Shown piece after piece: positions 12,791-25,730 of a stretch of DNA of 64,000 nt (the first letter of the stretch is position 1; every line of letters begins with the position of its first letter). Position numbers and translations under genes: made by a program. This DNA comes from Rusavskia elegans. Taxonomy: Eukaryota; Ascomycota; Lecanoromycetes; Teloschistales; Teloschistaceae. The DNA is taken from the NCBI GenBank assembly GCA_011316305.1, contig SAUG01000009.1:926774-990773 (forward strand), given 5' to 3'. Under the pieces are notes generated by a model. That model saw only the letters and a list, made by a program, of their open reading frames with translations. It ran no database searches and was not told where the DNA came from.

Positions 12791-13557
12791 GTTTATATCT
12801 ATAGACTTTAATTTATTTATCGATGTTATATATTTCTATATACTTTCTAATATATTTAGATAGTTTCGGCTGGCTATAGCTATAATAAATAAGTAATAAT
12901 ATTCGCTAATACCCGAAATATCTAGCTATAGAATTATTATAGTATTTTACTAAAAGTTCTATATATAGTATTTCGTCTTCGGGTATATATAAAGACTTTT
13001 TATAAAAAAAAAAACTAGTTTCTATTTCTTTATTTTATAGCTCGGCTTTTTTCTTTAATTTATATTTAATAGTTTATATACGCTTTTAAATATTAGTATC
13101 CCGACTTTAAAATCAGATAAATATATCGCGTATACTAGAAATTACTTTACTATAAGCCGTTTTATTAATAGCAGCTTTCTACGCTATTTAATATAGAGTA
13201 TCTAGGCTATAGTATATATTTTTAGCGATAGAATTTATTTTATTATCGGGTTTTTTATCGGAAATAGTCGCTATTAATCTATTACTACCGCGTTAGCGGC
13301 CTATCGTATCCGGAAGTTATTTCGATATACGAAATATATCGCGTTCTTTCTATAGTAGTAGAAAGTTAATTCTATTATTTTTAGAATTTTTAGATTTTAT
13401 TAAAGATTTTCTAGGCTCTTTAGTTATACGTCCGTATAAAACGTAGTTAATTCGAACCTTTTATATAGTAAACTGTTTACTACTAGATTTATAGCTAGTA
13501 AAGTTTAGCTTCCGCTAAAAAATAGATAGTATTATTTAGATTTAAAAATTAATATTT

Positions 13558-13640
13558 TTATAATCCGGCCTTCTAGATAGCGGATTAGCTAGATTAGTTT
13601 TCTTTAAACGATAGAAAATATCGAAATCTATAGTAGCCAA
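13558..13640 (-). pseudogene. Gy4 end of RNase H remnant
   Basis: The reverse complement reads IDFDIFYRLKKTNLANPLSR then RPDYK. The family consensus at the end of Gypsy RNase H is YRPGKxNxADxLSRRPD, so the match is direct. The upstream part of RNase H and the YLDD part of RT should lie between here and 14668 but are replaced by K2. Confidence 0.85.
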
Positions 13641-13661
13641 TTTAATAATCTAGTAATATTA

Positions 13662-14663
13662 TTTAGTTATTTATTTTGGTTTTGGTACCCGGTGAACCAG
13701 TGGTTCGGTAAGCAAATCAAACGTTAGTATACCAGTATTAAATATACGATAGTAGAATTTATATCCTAGTTTAGTTAATATAAATAACGGTTCTTTCTAT
13801 AGAATTTTAAATTAAATTTACTTAGTAATATAACGTATCCTTCTACCGATAACTTAATATCGAATTTTTATAGATAAGTATACCTCGCAGTTATCGTTTC
13901 TTCTTTTTCTTTTACTAGTAATATAAGCCCTATAATACCCCTCGCAAGTACTACGATTTATTAAAACCTTTTACGTACGTATATACTCTCGTAATAGCTA
14001 TAGCTATAAGCTAAACCAGACGGTAGTACCTATATCTATAATAACTATATCTACCTATATAAATATCGATTACCTTATAGTAGCTAGAATAAACTATTCT
14101 AACTTCGATATAAATACTTTCCTTACCGCCTTTAAAACGTACTATCCGACCTTTTTACTTTTCTTTAACCTAATTAACCGGGTAAAGTTTCTAGCCGTAG
14201 TAGCTAGCGTACTAGCTAGTAACCGTTTTATAGCTAGCGATCTTTTTAAAACTATATAGGCTAAAAAGTATTTTAATAGTTTAGCGGAATATTTAGATAT
14301 AGGTTATATAATAAATATAGCCGAGGTAAAAATTATAAATAGATACTTTATAATATAGTAGGTAGATATAACGGAAATATTAGAAGCTGATAATTATATA
14401 TAACGTTAAAGAAAAACTGGTAGACCGAAGACTATAAATAACGAAGTTATATTTATATAGTAGAGGATTCGTAATTACGAATAAAAAAGAAAATAGTTAA
14501 ATAGAAGTAATTAACTGCGCTATAAATTTTACCTAATAAATTTTAGCTATAAAAATTTCTTTATACGTAAAATATAACAATCGTTGCCGTATATAACGTT
14601 AATGAAATATATATATATATATAAAAACTCAATATAATTCCAGATAAAAGTCTTTCAGGGGGG
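13662..14663 (-). mobile_element. K2: about 1-kb copy of family K inside Gy4
   Basis: Nearly full-length copy starting TTAGTTATT (reverse complement of the A-rich tail) and ending near CTTTCAGGGGGG. I find no matching duplication at its two ends. The Gy4 sequence expected here (C-terminal RT and most of RNase H) is absent, so this copy marks a deletion as well as an insertion. It is among the least RIP-mutated copies at its tail end. Confidence 0.85.
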
Positions 14664-14667
14664 CGAA

Positions 14668-15110
14668 AGGTATAATAAAATATTCGAAATATCTATATTT
14701 TATATAAAACGCTGTTTTTTATTTATTATTCTTTTTAATTCGGATTCGATAGTAGATATCTTTAATATTATATTTAGAGAAGTACTTTATCTCTAATAAT
14801 TAATCTAGGATTCTAAATATAAAAAGTAAAAGATAACGGTTTTTAATTATTACTTTATTAAAATCTCTATAGTCGACGTATATACGAAAACTACTATCTT
14901 TTTTCGGTATAAAAAGAATTAAAGCTCCCGTAGAAGATATTAAATAATAAATCTAGCCCTTTTTTAAAGTACTATCCAGATAATTATATAGTTTATCGAG
15001 CTCGCGTCTAAATAGGCTATAAATTAGGCTATATAGTAGATTTCGTCTATTTAGTTCGATTATATAATTGGTATTTTTAAATAGTAGTAAGGAATCTACT
15101 AGATATATAT
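14668..15110 (-). pseudogene. Gy4 reverse transcriptase N-terminal remnant
   Basis: The reverse complement gives a long, nearly intact Gypsy RT start: PESIREKIEIYN, then ELDKLYNYLDSTLKKG, GALILFIPKKDSSFRIYV, DYRDFNKVIIKNRYLL, then YFIIPF. After YFIIPF (family MPFGL) the frame stops at the K2 junction. The catalytic YxDD region is not present in this copy. Confidence 0.9.
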
Positions 15111-17347
15111 TATAAATTTCGATCTTTTCGCGTATAGATTCCGGAATTATCGGCTTAGGCCGTTATAGATTTTTATTATCTTTATTTTTATTAATACCGT
15201 TAACTCTCGCCTATATAGCGGTATTATTATTAGATAATATATATATAGCAGTAATTGATATTATATATACTAATATATACTTTCCGACCTATAATACGCC
15301 AATAAAAACTACCGGTAAATTAATACTAAAATAGGTTAACTATTTTATTTCTATCTAGTTTTTTTTTTCCATTTTATTATAGATAGAAAATCGCTATTAT
15401 TCTGAACTAAAGTCTATAACTATTTATATCTAATATAAAGCTAGTATATCTAGAAAGATACTATATTTTTCGATTATATCTAAAATATAAAATCGCGATA
15501 TATAAATTTCCCGACGGTTTTAACTATTTATTATTTTTTGTTTAAATTATATATTCTATAATAAATAGCGCGCTAACTTCTAATCTATTAAAGATAATAT
15601 TTATCGGCTTTTTAGACTAGTTCTAGATCGTATTAAATAATAAAAGATTAGAAAACGATATTAATTTAGAAATTTAGATCTAAAAATGTTTTAGTTCTAC
15701 CATATCTTTTTACTAGTAACTCGATAAATACTTTTATTAGAAGGCCGTTTCTTATTTTAATTTATTTATTCTAGGCTATTATTAAAGCTATAACTAGCCC
15801 TTTTGGTTTTTTAACTAATTAGTATTACTAGGATTATCTTTTATTATATTAACGGTAGACTTTTTAAAAGACCTATTATTATTACTATAAAAGTTATTAA
15901 ACCCCCGATTATTTTAGCTTTAGTTTTAGTTTTTAGAATGATTTTTAGATTAATAATCTATATTACTATAAATTAAATTTATATTAGATTTATTATTTTA
16001 TTTATATTTCCCGGAATTAGTATTATTAATATTAGAAATATCTTTTCTACCGATATTATTCCGACTATTTTATAATCGGCCTTTTTGGTTTCTATTTTTA
16101 AAGTTTCGAGAATTTCCTTTACTATACGGAAATAGATAAAGTTTTTTAGTAGAAAAATTCTACTATTAACCTAGTATTATTTTACCTATATATTTCTATC
16201 GGATAGTCTAAACTATCTATTTATTATAGCCGAAACCTTTTAATTTTACGCTTTAAATTCGTACGGTACGCTATATTTTCGGATAAATTTCAAAAAGAAA
16301 AAAAATCGAATACTATTCTTCCGATAAAAGAAATAGTTAGATTTTTAATAATATAAAGAAATTATAGAATTCTAGAAAATTCTAGTCTTTATTTTATATT
16401 ATATATAAATACTTCGTTATAGTATTTAATAAATAAAATTTAGGATCGATAGTAAAATTTAAGAAAAAGTCTATAAACTTATCTTATAATATACCGTTAA
16501 AAGTATTTTTATCGATAAAAGATTCCTTCTATTTAAACTAACGGTTTAATTTCTAACTTTTAATAAAATTTTAAATCTATCGAATTTAATCCGTATAGAT
16601 AGATAAAATATCGGATTTATAGAACTAATTTCTATAGAATTTAACCTATTTATCGTACTTTCTAAACGTTATTTTATCGTTATATTTCTTAAGCTCTTTA
16701 ATTTTAAATTTGAACGAAGTTTAAAGCGCTCGCGAAAATCTAATAGCTAGTTTAAAAGAAGGTTAATTAATATCTAAAATATAATTCGGATCTATTATAT
16801 AGAAAGTTTCTATTTTAAAATATATTTTTAAAAGGGTTTTCTTTTTTACTATTACTTAAACCTCTAAGGTTTAAAGCTTTTTATTATTATCGGACTCGTC
16901 GCTATTATTTCTATTATTATTCGGATCATTCGGGTTATTACTATTAAATAATTAGCCTAAAAAGATCTTTAATAAAGTACTTCTATTAGATTATAATTAA
17001 CTATTAAATAGCTACTATTAATAAATTTAGCTATCGGAAATAATATAGTTTTCTAATATACTAGTAATAAAATTACTATAGAACTTCGATTAGTTTCCCG
17101 GGGTAATAGAAAATAATCTAGAGTTTTTTTTATTAGGCGTTTTTAGAATAGACGGATTATATTTATTAAATTAATTTATAATATCTATATACCGCGGTTT
17201 AATTACTTTAGCGCTAGTTTAGAATAGTTCTATCTAAATTATTCTATTACGGCTATAGCTACTATAAATACTACGCGTTAATATCGAAATAGTTATATTA
17301 TAATAATATATATCGAGCTAAAAACGTTTAAAGTAATAAATTAAAAC

Positions 17348-17586
17348 TATTAAATAGATATTATTCTAGAGTAGTATACGATTAGAGACTAGACGAAAGA
17401 TATATTATAGAACTAACTTATACTCTAAAAAGACTAGGGTATAGCCTAGTAATAAAGGAAAGAAAAAAGTAGAAAAAAATCGAAATTCGATATACTAGCG
17501 ACGTTCTAGCAACTAGACGGCGAGTCTCGTTTCCAAGCGTTCCAATTATATCTTCAGGGTCTATATGACGCGTTTGGCGCTTTATA
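17348..17586 (-). repeat. 5' LTR of Gy4 (239 bp)
   Basis: Direct repeat of 8938-9176, followed immediately by the duplication GTAAT (17587-17591). Confidence 0.92.
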
Positions 17587-17591
17587 GTAAT

Positions 17592-19200
17592 AGTATAAAT
17601 TTAAAAACACTATTAGTATAAAGATTATTTAATTTATATTATTTATATATATTATCTTTTTTATAACGTTTAATAGGCCGGTACTAATAGTAATAATTTA
17701 TTTATTATTTAGCTAATAGATAAAACTATCGGCTAATATTTATAATCTATTAGTTTTAATAAAGTTTTAAACTACTAGATTAACTATTTAAATTAGGTAA
17801 AATTATAAATTTTATAATCGATTCTATTAACTATTAAATCGACTAAAAGTTTTTTTAAACTTTTTTTTTAATATTAAATTAGAGCTAGTATTATCGGTAA
17901 TAATATCTAAAAACTGCTATTTAAACTAAAAAAACTCTAAAAACGTTAATAGTTTTTAGTACTATAAACAGCCGGAATAATTTATAGATAGAAATATAAA
18001 TTTAAATCGACGTTCTTAAAATTAAAACTACGTATTAATCTAATATATAAATATTTCTAAATACGCGACCTTTTATAAATTTAACTAGGTATCCAATATA
18101 AATAAAATATATCCTACGGTTTTTAAATTAAATTTAATTCTATCGCGGATAGTTTTAAATTTAATAAAGATTATCGTTAAAAGTTATATACTTTGAAATA
18201 GCGATATATTTAGATAAAGTATTTATAGTAGTTTTCTAAAATTCGCGTTTTTAATAGTCCGGATATATAGATTTAGATCCAAAAAAATCTTATATAGATA
18301 TTTATTCTAAACGTTTTAGTTAAAAGTAAAATCTAATTTAATATAGTATTCCTTCTATTATTAAATAAATAAACTTTATATCATCTTTTTATATTATTAT
18401 TTACTATTTACGCGGATAAATATTACTTTAATAATAGATTAAAAGTTACGTCGTTTAGATCCGTAGTAACTATTAGTCGAAAAATATTTCTTTATAGTAG
18501 ATATATTTAAAGAACTAGAGGTTATAAAATAATCGAAAACTTTAAAATAATATTTATATATAATTTTAGATAGGCTCTTTATTATTAAAGTTACCTAGTA
18601 GAGTTTATTCTACTAGATCGACTATCTTTATATTAAAGTCTTTTTCGCCTATAGAAAATCGGCTGTTTTCTTTTAAATCCTATCTTTAATATCTATAGCG
18701 ATAGAAATACTAGATTACTATTATTAGAAATTTTAATAATAATATATATCCTATTAAATAAATTTATTATTATTCCGAAATACCAGTTTTAGATAGTCGG
18801 TTCGAATTTTATCTACTATATTTTTAATAATCTATTATTACTTTCTATATAAATAATTAAATTTAGCCGGAATTCTGATAATAAATTAGTTTAGAAACTA
18901 GTTTATAAATTAACTAAAATAGATATTATTTAACAAAGACCTAGTAAAAAGGCTTTTATTAACTATATCGGTCTAGAAAATAAAAAGGTAAAAATCGTGA
19001 TTTATATTAGATCTTTTATATTATATTTCTATAATAGTAATATAGAAAGATAATATAGATATATAGATATTAAATAATAATATAAATAATATTAACTATT
19101 TAATAGACGATAATAAATAGTATATATTAATATTAGGAATACCTAAAGTCTTTAGTATATTATTAGAAAAAAAAATTTATAGATAATATAATATAGAAAA
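17592..19200 (-). pseudogene. hAT-1 transposase remnant
   Basis: On the minus strand the frame shows DIITDNTSSN near 17878-17913 (family DNASNN motif of the RNase-H-like fold) and LxQIVNLVVxNFIK near 17750-17785 (family AHVLNLVV). Further upstream a stretch near 18770-18850 reads RKxxQIIKNIVDKIR. The rest lies on the far side of Gy4, below 8933. Heavily stopped by TAA and TAG. The same motifs occur in hAT-2. Confidence 0.78.
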
Positions 19201-20198
19201 AGAATTATATTTTAATACTAGAATTATATTTTTATTCGCGATTTTAACATTTTAGTAAATTAAATTTGGGTACCCGATTCTAACCTAGATTTAAATCGGG
19301 TCGAACCGTAGAAAAATCCGATCCGATTCGGATCGGGTTAGATTTAACTATAATCCGATTCGGATCGGATTAGATTAGCTAATTTGGATTCGAAACCCGA
19401 TCCGACGGCCAGTCTAAAATCGGACCTAAATAGTTTTTAATTATTCCTTTTTAAAATTGTAAATTCGCGTTTTATATTCTATTTTATATTTATCTAAAAT
19501 CGCTATTTCGATATAGATTGGATACTTTTTATATAGGAATATTATTTAAAACTAAATATTCTTTTTTTTTAGTTTATTACTAGATTATAATCTTTTAACT
19601 AAAGTATTTTAAATATAATTTTATAGCTAGCTATCCGAATAGTATTAAATTAAAGTTTTTTTTAAGATTAATTAATTATTATTTAGAATAGTATTATTTT
19701 TTCTATTAATTTTCTATTTCTATTCGGTATTTTACTTCTATTAATAACTTTTAGATTATATAGATCTTTTTTTTAATCTAAAAAAATCTTTTTCTTTTAG
19801 TTAAATCTTTTAATATAAAATCCCCGGTCGCGCCTAAATTACTAAATACTTTAATCTTCGATAATCTATTATTAGTTTTAATAATTATTTTATATTCGAA
19901 TATATATATATATATAGCTAGCTAAATTTAATTATTTCTTTTTAGGCTTTAAAATTATACGCTCGTAGTATATCTAATACTACGAGATTCTATCTTTTTC
20001 CGAATCGTAGTTTTTATATATTTTATCTTTATAATTTATTTACAAAATATATCTATAGAATTTCTAATTAAAAATTCTATTTTTTTTTTACTATTCTTTT
20101 TAATATTTATATCTACTATAGATAATATATCCGGAAAAATTATAAATATTATAACTTCCGATTTTAATAGATATTATAGGAATTTATTAGTATAATTT

Positions 20199-21203
20199 CC
20201 TTTTTGAAAGGCTCCTATCTGAGATTATATTGAGTTTTTATATATATATATATGTTTCATTAATATTATATACGGCAACGATTATTATATTTCACGTATA
20301 AAGAAATTTTTACAGCTAAAGATTTATAGTTTATCAGGCAAAATTTACAGCGCAGTTAATTATTTCTATTTAATTATTTTCTTTTTTATTCGTAATTATA
20401 AATCCTCTACTATATAAATATAACTTCGTTATTTATAGTCTTCGGTCTAGTATTCCTTCTTGAATATTATATATAATTATTAACTTCTAATATTTCCGCT
20501 ATATCTACCTACTATACTATAAAATATTTATCTATAATTTTCGCCTCGGCTATATTTATTATATAACCTATATCTAAATATTCTACTAAGCTATTAAAAT
20601 ACTTTTTAGCCTATATAGCTTTAAAAAGGTCGCTAGCTATAAGATAATTACTAGCTAGTACGCTAGCTACTACGGCTAAAAGCTTTATCCGGTTAATTAG
20701 ATTAAAAAAAAGTAAGAAAGTCGGATAGCGCGTTTTAAAAGTAGTAAAAAAGATATTTATATCGAAATTAGAATAGCTTATTCTAGCTACTATAAAATAG
20801 TCGATATCCGCGTAAATAGATATAGTTATTATAAATATAGATACTACCGTCTAGTTTAGTTTATAGCTATAGCTATTACGGGAATATATACGTACGTAAA
20901 AGGTTTTAGTAAATCGTAGTACTTACGAGGGTATAGTTTATATTACTAGTATAAGAAAAAAAAAGCGATAACTACGAGGTATATTTATCTATAAAAATTC
21001 GATATTAAATTATCGGTAGAAGGATATATTATATTACTAAGTAAATTTAAATTAAAATTCTATAGAAAGAACCGTTATTTATATTAACTAAATTAGGGTC
21101 TAAATTCTATAACTATATATTTAATACTAGTATATTAACGCTTGATTTGCTTACCGAACTACTGGTTTACCGGGTACTAAAACCAAAATAAATAACTAAA
21201 TAA
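20199..21203 (+). mobile_element. K3: full-length copy of family K (1005 bp) in Gy1
   Basis: A perfect 13-bp duplication attagtataattt flanks it (20186-20198 and 21204-21216), and Gy2 near 56860 gives the empty site with no loss of host sequence. The tail reads ACCAAAATAAATAACTAAATAA. This copy, with its empty site, defines both ends of the family. Confidence 0.93.
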
Positions 21204-21660
21204 ATTAGTATAATTTTAATAAATACTATCCGGCTTTTTATTTTTCCGATTTATAGATACTAGAATTATTATTATAGTAGATAATCTAATTAAATTATAT
21301 ATATTAATTTTCTATTATTATATTTCTTCGTTATAATATCGGTTTAAAAATAACTTTATTTTTAAAAACGTTACTTTTTAGTTTATTCTCTAATATATTA
21401 AAAATATTATTTATTTTTTTATCTTACTATTTATTCTATAGATATTTATTATTAATATATATTTTATAAATTGCTTTAAATCTTTTATAGATTATTATAA
21501 ATTCTTTTTTTATTAATTTTTTATCGTATATTATTTTAAAGTAAAAAATTTTAGTTTTATTTATTAAATATTCTTTATTATAAATACCTTTCTAGAAGCG
21601 ACTTTTTTTCTAGTTAGTTTTATTAATATTTATAGTAAAACGTTGTTTATTATAGCTTTT

Positions 21661-22596
21661 TATTTATTTATTTATTTATTTTGATTTTAGTACCCGGTAA
21701 ACTAGTAGTTCGGTAAATAAATCAAGCGTTAGTATACCAGTATTAAATATACGGTAGTAGTATTTATATTCTAGTTTAGTTAATATAAATAACGGTTTTT
21801 TTTTATAGAATTTTAATTTAAATTTATTTAGTAATATATTATATTCTTCTATCGATAATTTAATATCGAATTTTTATAGATAAATATACCTTGTAGTTAT
21901 CGTTTCTTTTTTTTCTTTTACTAGTAATATAAGTCTAAAACCTTTTATATACGTATATATTCCCGTAATAGCTATAGCTATATATTAAACTAGACGGTAT
22001 TAGATCCGTAATAATTATATCTACCTATATAGACGTCGATTACTTTATAGTAGCTAGAATAAACTATTTTAACTTTAATATAAATATCTTCTTTACCGCC
22101 TTTAAAACGTACTATTCGACTTTTCTATTCTTTTTTAATCTAATCGACCGGGTAAAGCTTTTAGCTATAGTAGCTAGTAACCTTTTTAAAACTATATAGA
22201 TTAAAGAATACTTTAATAATTTAATAGAATATTTAGATATAGATTATATAATAAATATAGCCGAGGCGAAAACTATAGATAGATATTTCGTAGTATAGTA
22301 GATAGATATAGCGGAAATATTAGAAACTAATAATTATATAAAATATCGAAAAAAGAATAGTAAATAATTTATAATTTATATAATAGAGGATTCGTAATCG
22401 CGAATAAAAAAGGAAATAGTTAAATAGAAAAAATTAACTACGCTGTAAGTTTTATCTAATAAACTATATACCTTTAACTATAAAAATTTCTTTATATATA
22501 AAATATAATAATCGTTATCGTATATAACGTTAATAGAATATATATATATATATATATAAACTTAATATTATTCTAGATTGAAGCCTTTTAAAGGAG
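21661..22596 (-). mobile_element. K4: copy of family K in Gy1 with expanded TTTA tail
   Basis: Opposite orientation to K3. Its tail side is an expanded TATT repeat (complement of an AAATA tail). The short identical bases at its ends (tttttat) may be a duplication or simply microhomology. The aligned Gy2 sequence has about 720 bp that Gy1 lacks at this point. Confidence 0.85.
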
Positions 22597-22959
22597 TTTT
22601 TTATCGTCTATATATTAATAAAAGAAAGGTTTAATCTAATACTAGATTTATTTTTAAAAGTAAAATATAGTAAAAAAAGTCTTTTTTTTTAAAATATAGG
22701 ATAGAATATAAAGTATATATCTATTTATATAAACTATTTTTCTAATTTATTATAATATCTATAATAATTATTAGATTTATTAATTTTAATACTATAAAAT
22801 TAATAATTCATTAAAAGAATATTTTTTTTTTACTATTACTTTTATTTTTTATCTAGTTTTTTTTATTTTTAGATTCGGATTTTTTTTCTATAGAACTAGA
22901 ATTATTTAAAATAAAGGTTTATTATTAATTTATAATAGATATTTTAAAGATATTTAAAA

Positions 22960-23410
22960 TATTATAAAATTATCTAAAATATCTAGTATTTCTAAAAATT
23001 AGTTAAATTTATTAGTATATCTATAAATAGAAATATATCGGGTAATTATTTAAATTAATATAAAAATAAATTAGTTTAATTACTAGAATAGTATATAGCG
23101 ATAACTAATAAATTAAATATAAACTATAAAGACGTCGAGTTCGGAATCTATATAAATAATAAAATCCTCTACTATTTAGGTTATTTATTAACTAAAGTAA
23201 CTAAAATAACTTTATTTTAAAGTATTTATTTACTAATACTACTAAAATTGGAATATTTATAACGTTTATTTACTAAAACTATTAAAATACTTTTTAGTAC
23301 TAATACCAAAACCGTTCTATATATCTTTACCTATCGAGGCGTAATAGAAAATCTAACGCTATACTAAATTCTACCGCGTTTCCGAAAGGACGCCGCCCGT
23401 GCTTATAATA
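22960..23410 (-). repeat. 5' LTR of Gy1 (451 bp)
   Basis: Matches both Gy2 LTRs. Outer end ...TTATAATA and inner end TATTATA correspond to an original TGTTA...TAACA. It contains three to four imperfect tandem units built on TTTACTAAAACTACTAAAAT (about 23215-23300). Confidence 0.85.
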
Positions 23411-24046
23411 ATTAGATTTATATATAAAATTAAAAAACATTTTATTAAAAGCTAGAGTATATATAGTAATATTTATAATATTTAAAATAAACATTTTTAT
23501 AAATTTATAATTATAAAAAGGAATTTTTTTTATATTTTAAACCGTAAACCGGTATACGTTTATTATTTACTTTATAGCTAATTTAAAACTATAGGGAATT
23601 TTTTATTGTTAATATAAAATTAATATAATTTAAAAATCTATATAGTTTTTTAATTAGATAAATTTTTCCGATATTTTTTTCATTTTAAATAAATATTTAA
23701 AAAATAGTTTTCAGTATATTTAAAAACTAGTTAGAAATATTCTATACGTTTATATATACTAATTATAAATGAAAAATGTTTTATATATAGTAATAAAGAT
23801 ATAGTTATATATATCAATATAATAAATTTAAATAATTAAAGAAAATATTTATATAAATAAATTATAGAAAATTTGAATTTCTATAAAATAAAATATTACT
23901 ATATTATCACTAGCGTATTGAATTTATATTATTTCGGATTTTTATTTACTATTTAAAATCTTCGAATATTTATATTAGATTCGGATTTAATTATATTTAT
24001 TGGAATTTTTATCTAATATTATTTATAAGTTATTAATATAAAATTA
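23411..24046. other. Decayed AT-rich host DNA, no recognisable feature
   Basis: Flank of Gy1 and of K5. CpA and TpG are depleted but less completely than inside the elements (several tca, tga and atg remain). I see no coding signature or repeat shared with the rest of the window. Confidence 0.5.
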
Positions 24047-24794
24047 TAATTGTAATATTTAGTTATTGATTTTGGTTTTAGTACCCGGTAAACCAGTAAT
24101 TCGATAAATAAATTAAACGTTAATATACTAGTATTAAATATACGGTAGTAGAATTTATACCCTAATTTAAATAATATAAATAACGGTTTTTTCTATAGAA
24201 TTTTAATTTTAATTTATTTAGTAATATAACGTATCCTTTTACTAATAATTTAATATCGAATTTTTATAGATAAATATATCTCGCAGTTATTACTTTTTTT
24301 TTTCTTTTACTAGTAATATAAACTATACCTTCGTAAATACTATAATTTACTAAAATCTTTTATATATATATATACTCCCGTAATAGCTATAGCTATAAAC
24401 TAAACCAGACGGTAGTATCTATATTCGTAATAACTATACCTACCCGCGCGGACGTCGACTATTTTATAGTAGCTAGAATAAACTATTTTAACTTCGATAT
24501 AAATATCTTCTTTACCGTCTTTAAAATATACTATCCGATTTTTCTATCTTCCTTTAATTTAATCGACCGGGTAAAGTTTCTAGCTATATTAGCTAGCGTA
24601 CTAGCTAGTAACTATTTTAGTCTGGCCACTTCGGTGCGGGTTCCCGTCGGTATTACAGGAACTCGACCCGAGTTTTAGCGAGTCAGTTCGACCCGACCCG
24701 CTAAACGGTTTAGGTCGGTTCCTAATATTAGAACCGAAAGTCGGGTCGAATTATAAAATAGAAACTAATAGAAATCCGATTTAATCCGATTTAT

Positions 24795-25730
24795 TTAGTT
24801 ATTTGTTTTGGTTTTGGTGCCCGGTGAACCAGTGGTTCGATAAGTAAATCAAGCGTTGATATACTAGTATTAAATATATAGTAGTAGAACTTATACTCTA
24901 GTTCAGTTAATATAAATAACGGTTCTTTTTATAGAATTTTGATTTAAATTTACTTAGTAATATAACGTATCCTTCTACCGATAACTTAACGTCGACTTTT
25001 TATAGATAAGTATACCTCGCAGTTATCGCTTCTTCTTTTTCTTTTACTAGTAATATAAGCCTAAAACCTCTGATATACGTATATATTCCCGTAACAGCTA
25101 TAGCTGTAAGCTAAACCAGACGGTAGTATCTCTATTCGTAATAATTATACCTATCCGTACGGACGTCGACTACTTTATAGTAGCTAGAGTAAGCTATTCT
25201 AACTTCGATATAAATACTCTCTTTACCGTCTTTAAAACGCGCTATCCGACCTTCCTATTTTTTTTTAACCTAATCGACCGGGTAAAGCTTCTAGCTATAG
25301 TAGCTAGCGTACTAGCTAGCGACTATCTTACGGCTAGCGACCTTTTTAAAGCTACGCGGCCTAAAGAGTACCTTAATAGTTTAGTAGAATATTTAGGTAC
25401 GGGTTATATAATAAGTATAGCTAAAGTAAGGACTATAGATAGATACTTCGCAGTATAGTAGATAGATATAGCGGAAATATTAGAAGCTGATAATTATATA
25501 TAATATCGAGGAAGGACTGGATAGTAGAGGATTCGTAATCGCGAATAAAGAAGGAAATAGTTAAATAGAAGTAATTAACGCTGTAAATTTTGCCTGATAA
25601 ATATACCTTTGGCTGTAAAAATTTCTTTATACGTGAAATATAACAATCGTTGCCGTATATAACGTTAATAAAATATATATATATATATGAAAACTCAATA
25701 TAATCCCAGACAGGAGCCTTCCAGAAAAGA
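24795..25730 (-). mobile_element. K6: 936-bp copy of family K in hAT-2
   Basis: Duplication atccgatttat / acccgatttat (24784-24794 and 25731-25741, one C/T difference). hAT-1 near 2110-2130 shows the uninterrupted site. It keeps many CpA and TpG at its tail end (TTGGTGCCCGGTGAACC), so it is a young copy. Confidence 0.92.

Larger units (their letters stand above)
8938..17586 (-). mobile_element. Gy4: full-length Ty3/Gypsy retrotransposon (8.65 kb including K2)
   Basis: LTRs of exactly 239 bp (8938-9176 and 17348-17586) lie between perfect GTAAT duplications. Pol reads on the minus strand in the Gypsy order RT, RNase H, integrase, so the right LTR is the 5' one. K2 sits between RT and the end of RNase H, and most of the RT C-terminus and RNase H is missing there. 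A long region (about 2.7 kb) separates integrase from the 3' LTR and contains a possible accessory frame. I could not recognise Gag with confidence in 15900-17340. Confidence 0.92.
1917..19416 (-). mobile_element. hAT-1: hAT-superfamily DNA transposon (about 5.4 kb own sequence) carrying Gy5, K1, Gy4 and K2
   Basis: It begins TAGACTGGCC and ends GGCCAGTCTA (terminal inverted repeats) between perfect 8-bp duplications, the hAT hallmark. Both ends are rich in short subterminal repeats built on CGGATCGG/CCGATCC. A second copy, hAT-2, aligns along most of its length and shows where later insertions landed. Removing Gy5, Gy4 and K1 leaves about 5.4 kb. The transposase remnant is on the minus strand near the right end. 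RIP has destroyed coding capacity. Confidence 0.92.
19417..22959 (-). pseudogene. Gy1 Gag-protease region remnant
   Basis: Near 19822-19845 the reverse complement reads LVNLGATGDF, the retroviral-type aspartic protease motif (family LVDSGATGxFI) with D to N and S to L by RIP. The remainder up to the LTR is the decayed Gag region and aligns with Gy2 56090-58382. Relative to Gy2 about 0.72 kb (57307-58029 in Gy2) is missing exactly where K4 sits. Confidence 0.75.
1..23410 (-). mobile_element. Gy1: Ty3/Gypsy LTR retrotransposon, RIP-degraded, cut by window start, interrupted by hAT-1, K3 and K4
   Basis: The element reads on the minus strand. Its 5' LTR is at 22960-23410, gag and protease remnants lie at 19417-22959, and reverse transcriptase lies at 1-1916. 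RNase H, integrase and the 3' LTR lie beyond the left edge. It aligns collinearly with Gy2 (for example 1-1916 with about 54150-56080, and 19417 onward with 56090 onward), which supplies the uninterrupted version and proves that 1917-19416 is an insertion. All frames are closed by TAA and TAG stops produced by RIP. The element is dead. Confidence 0.85.
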
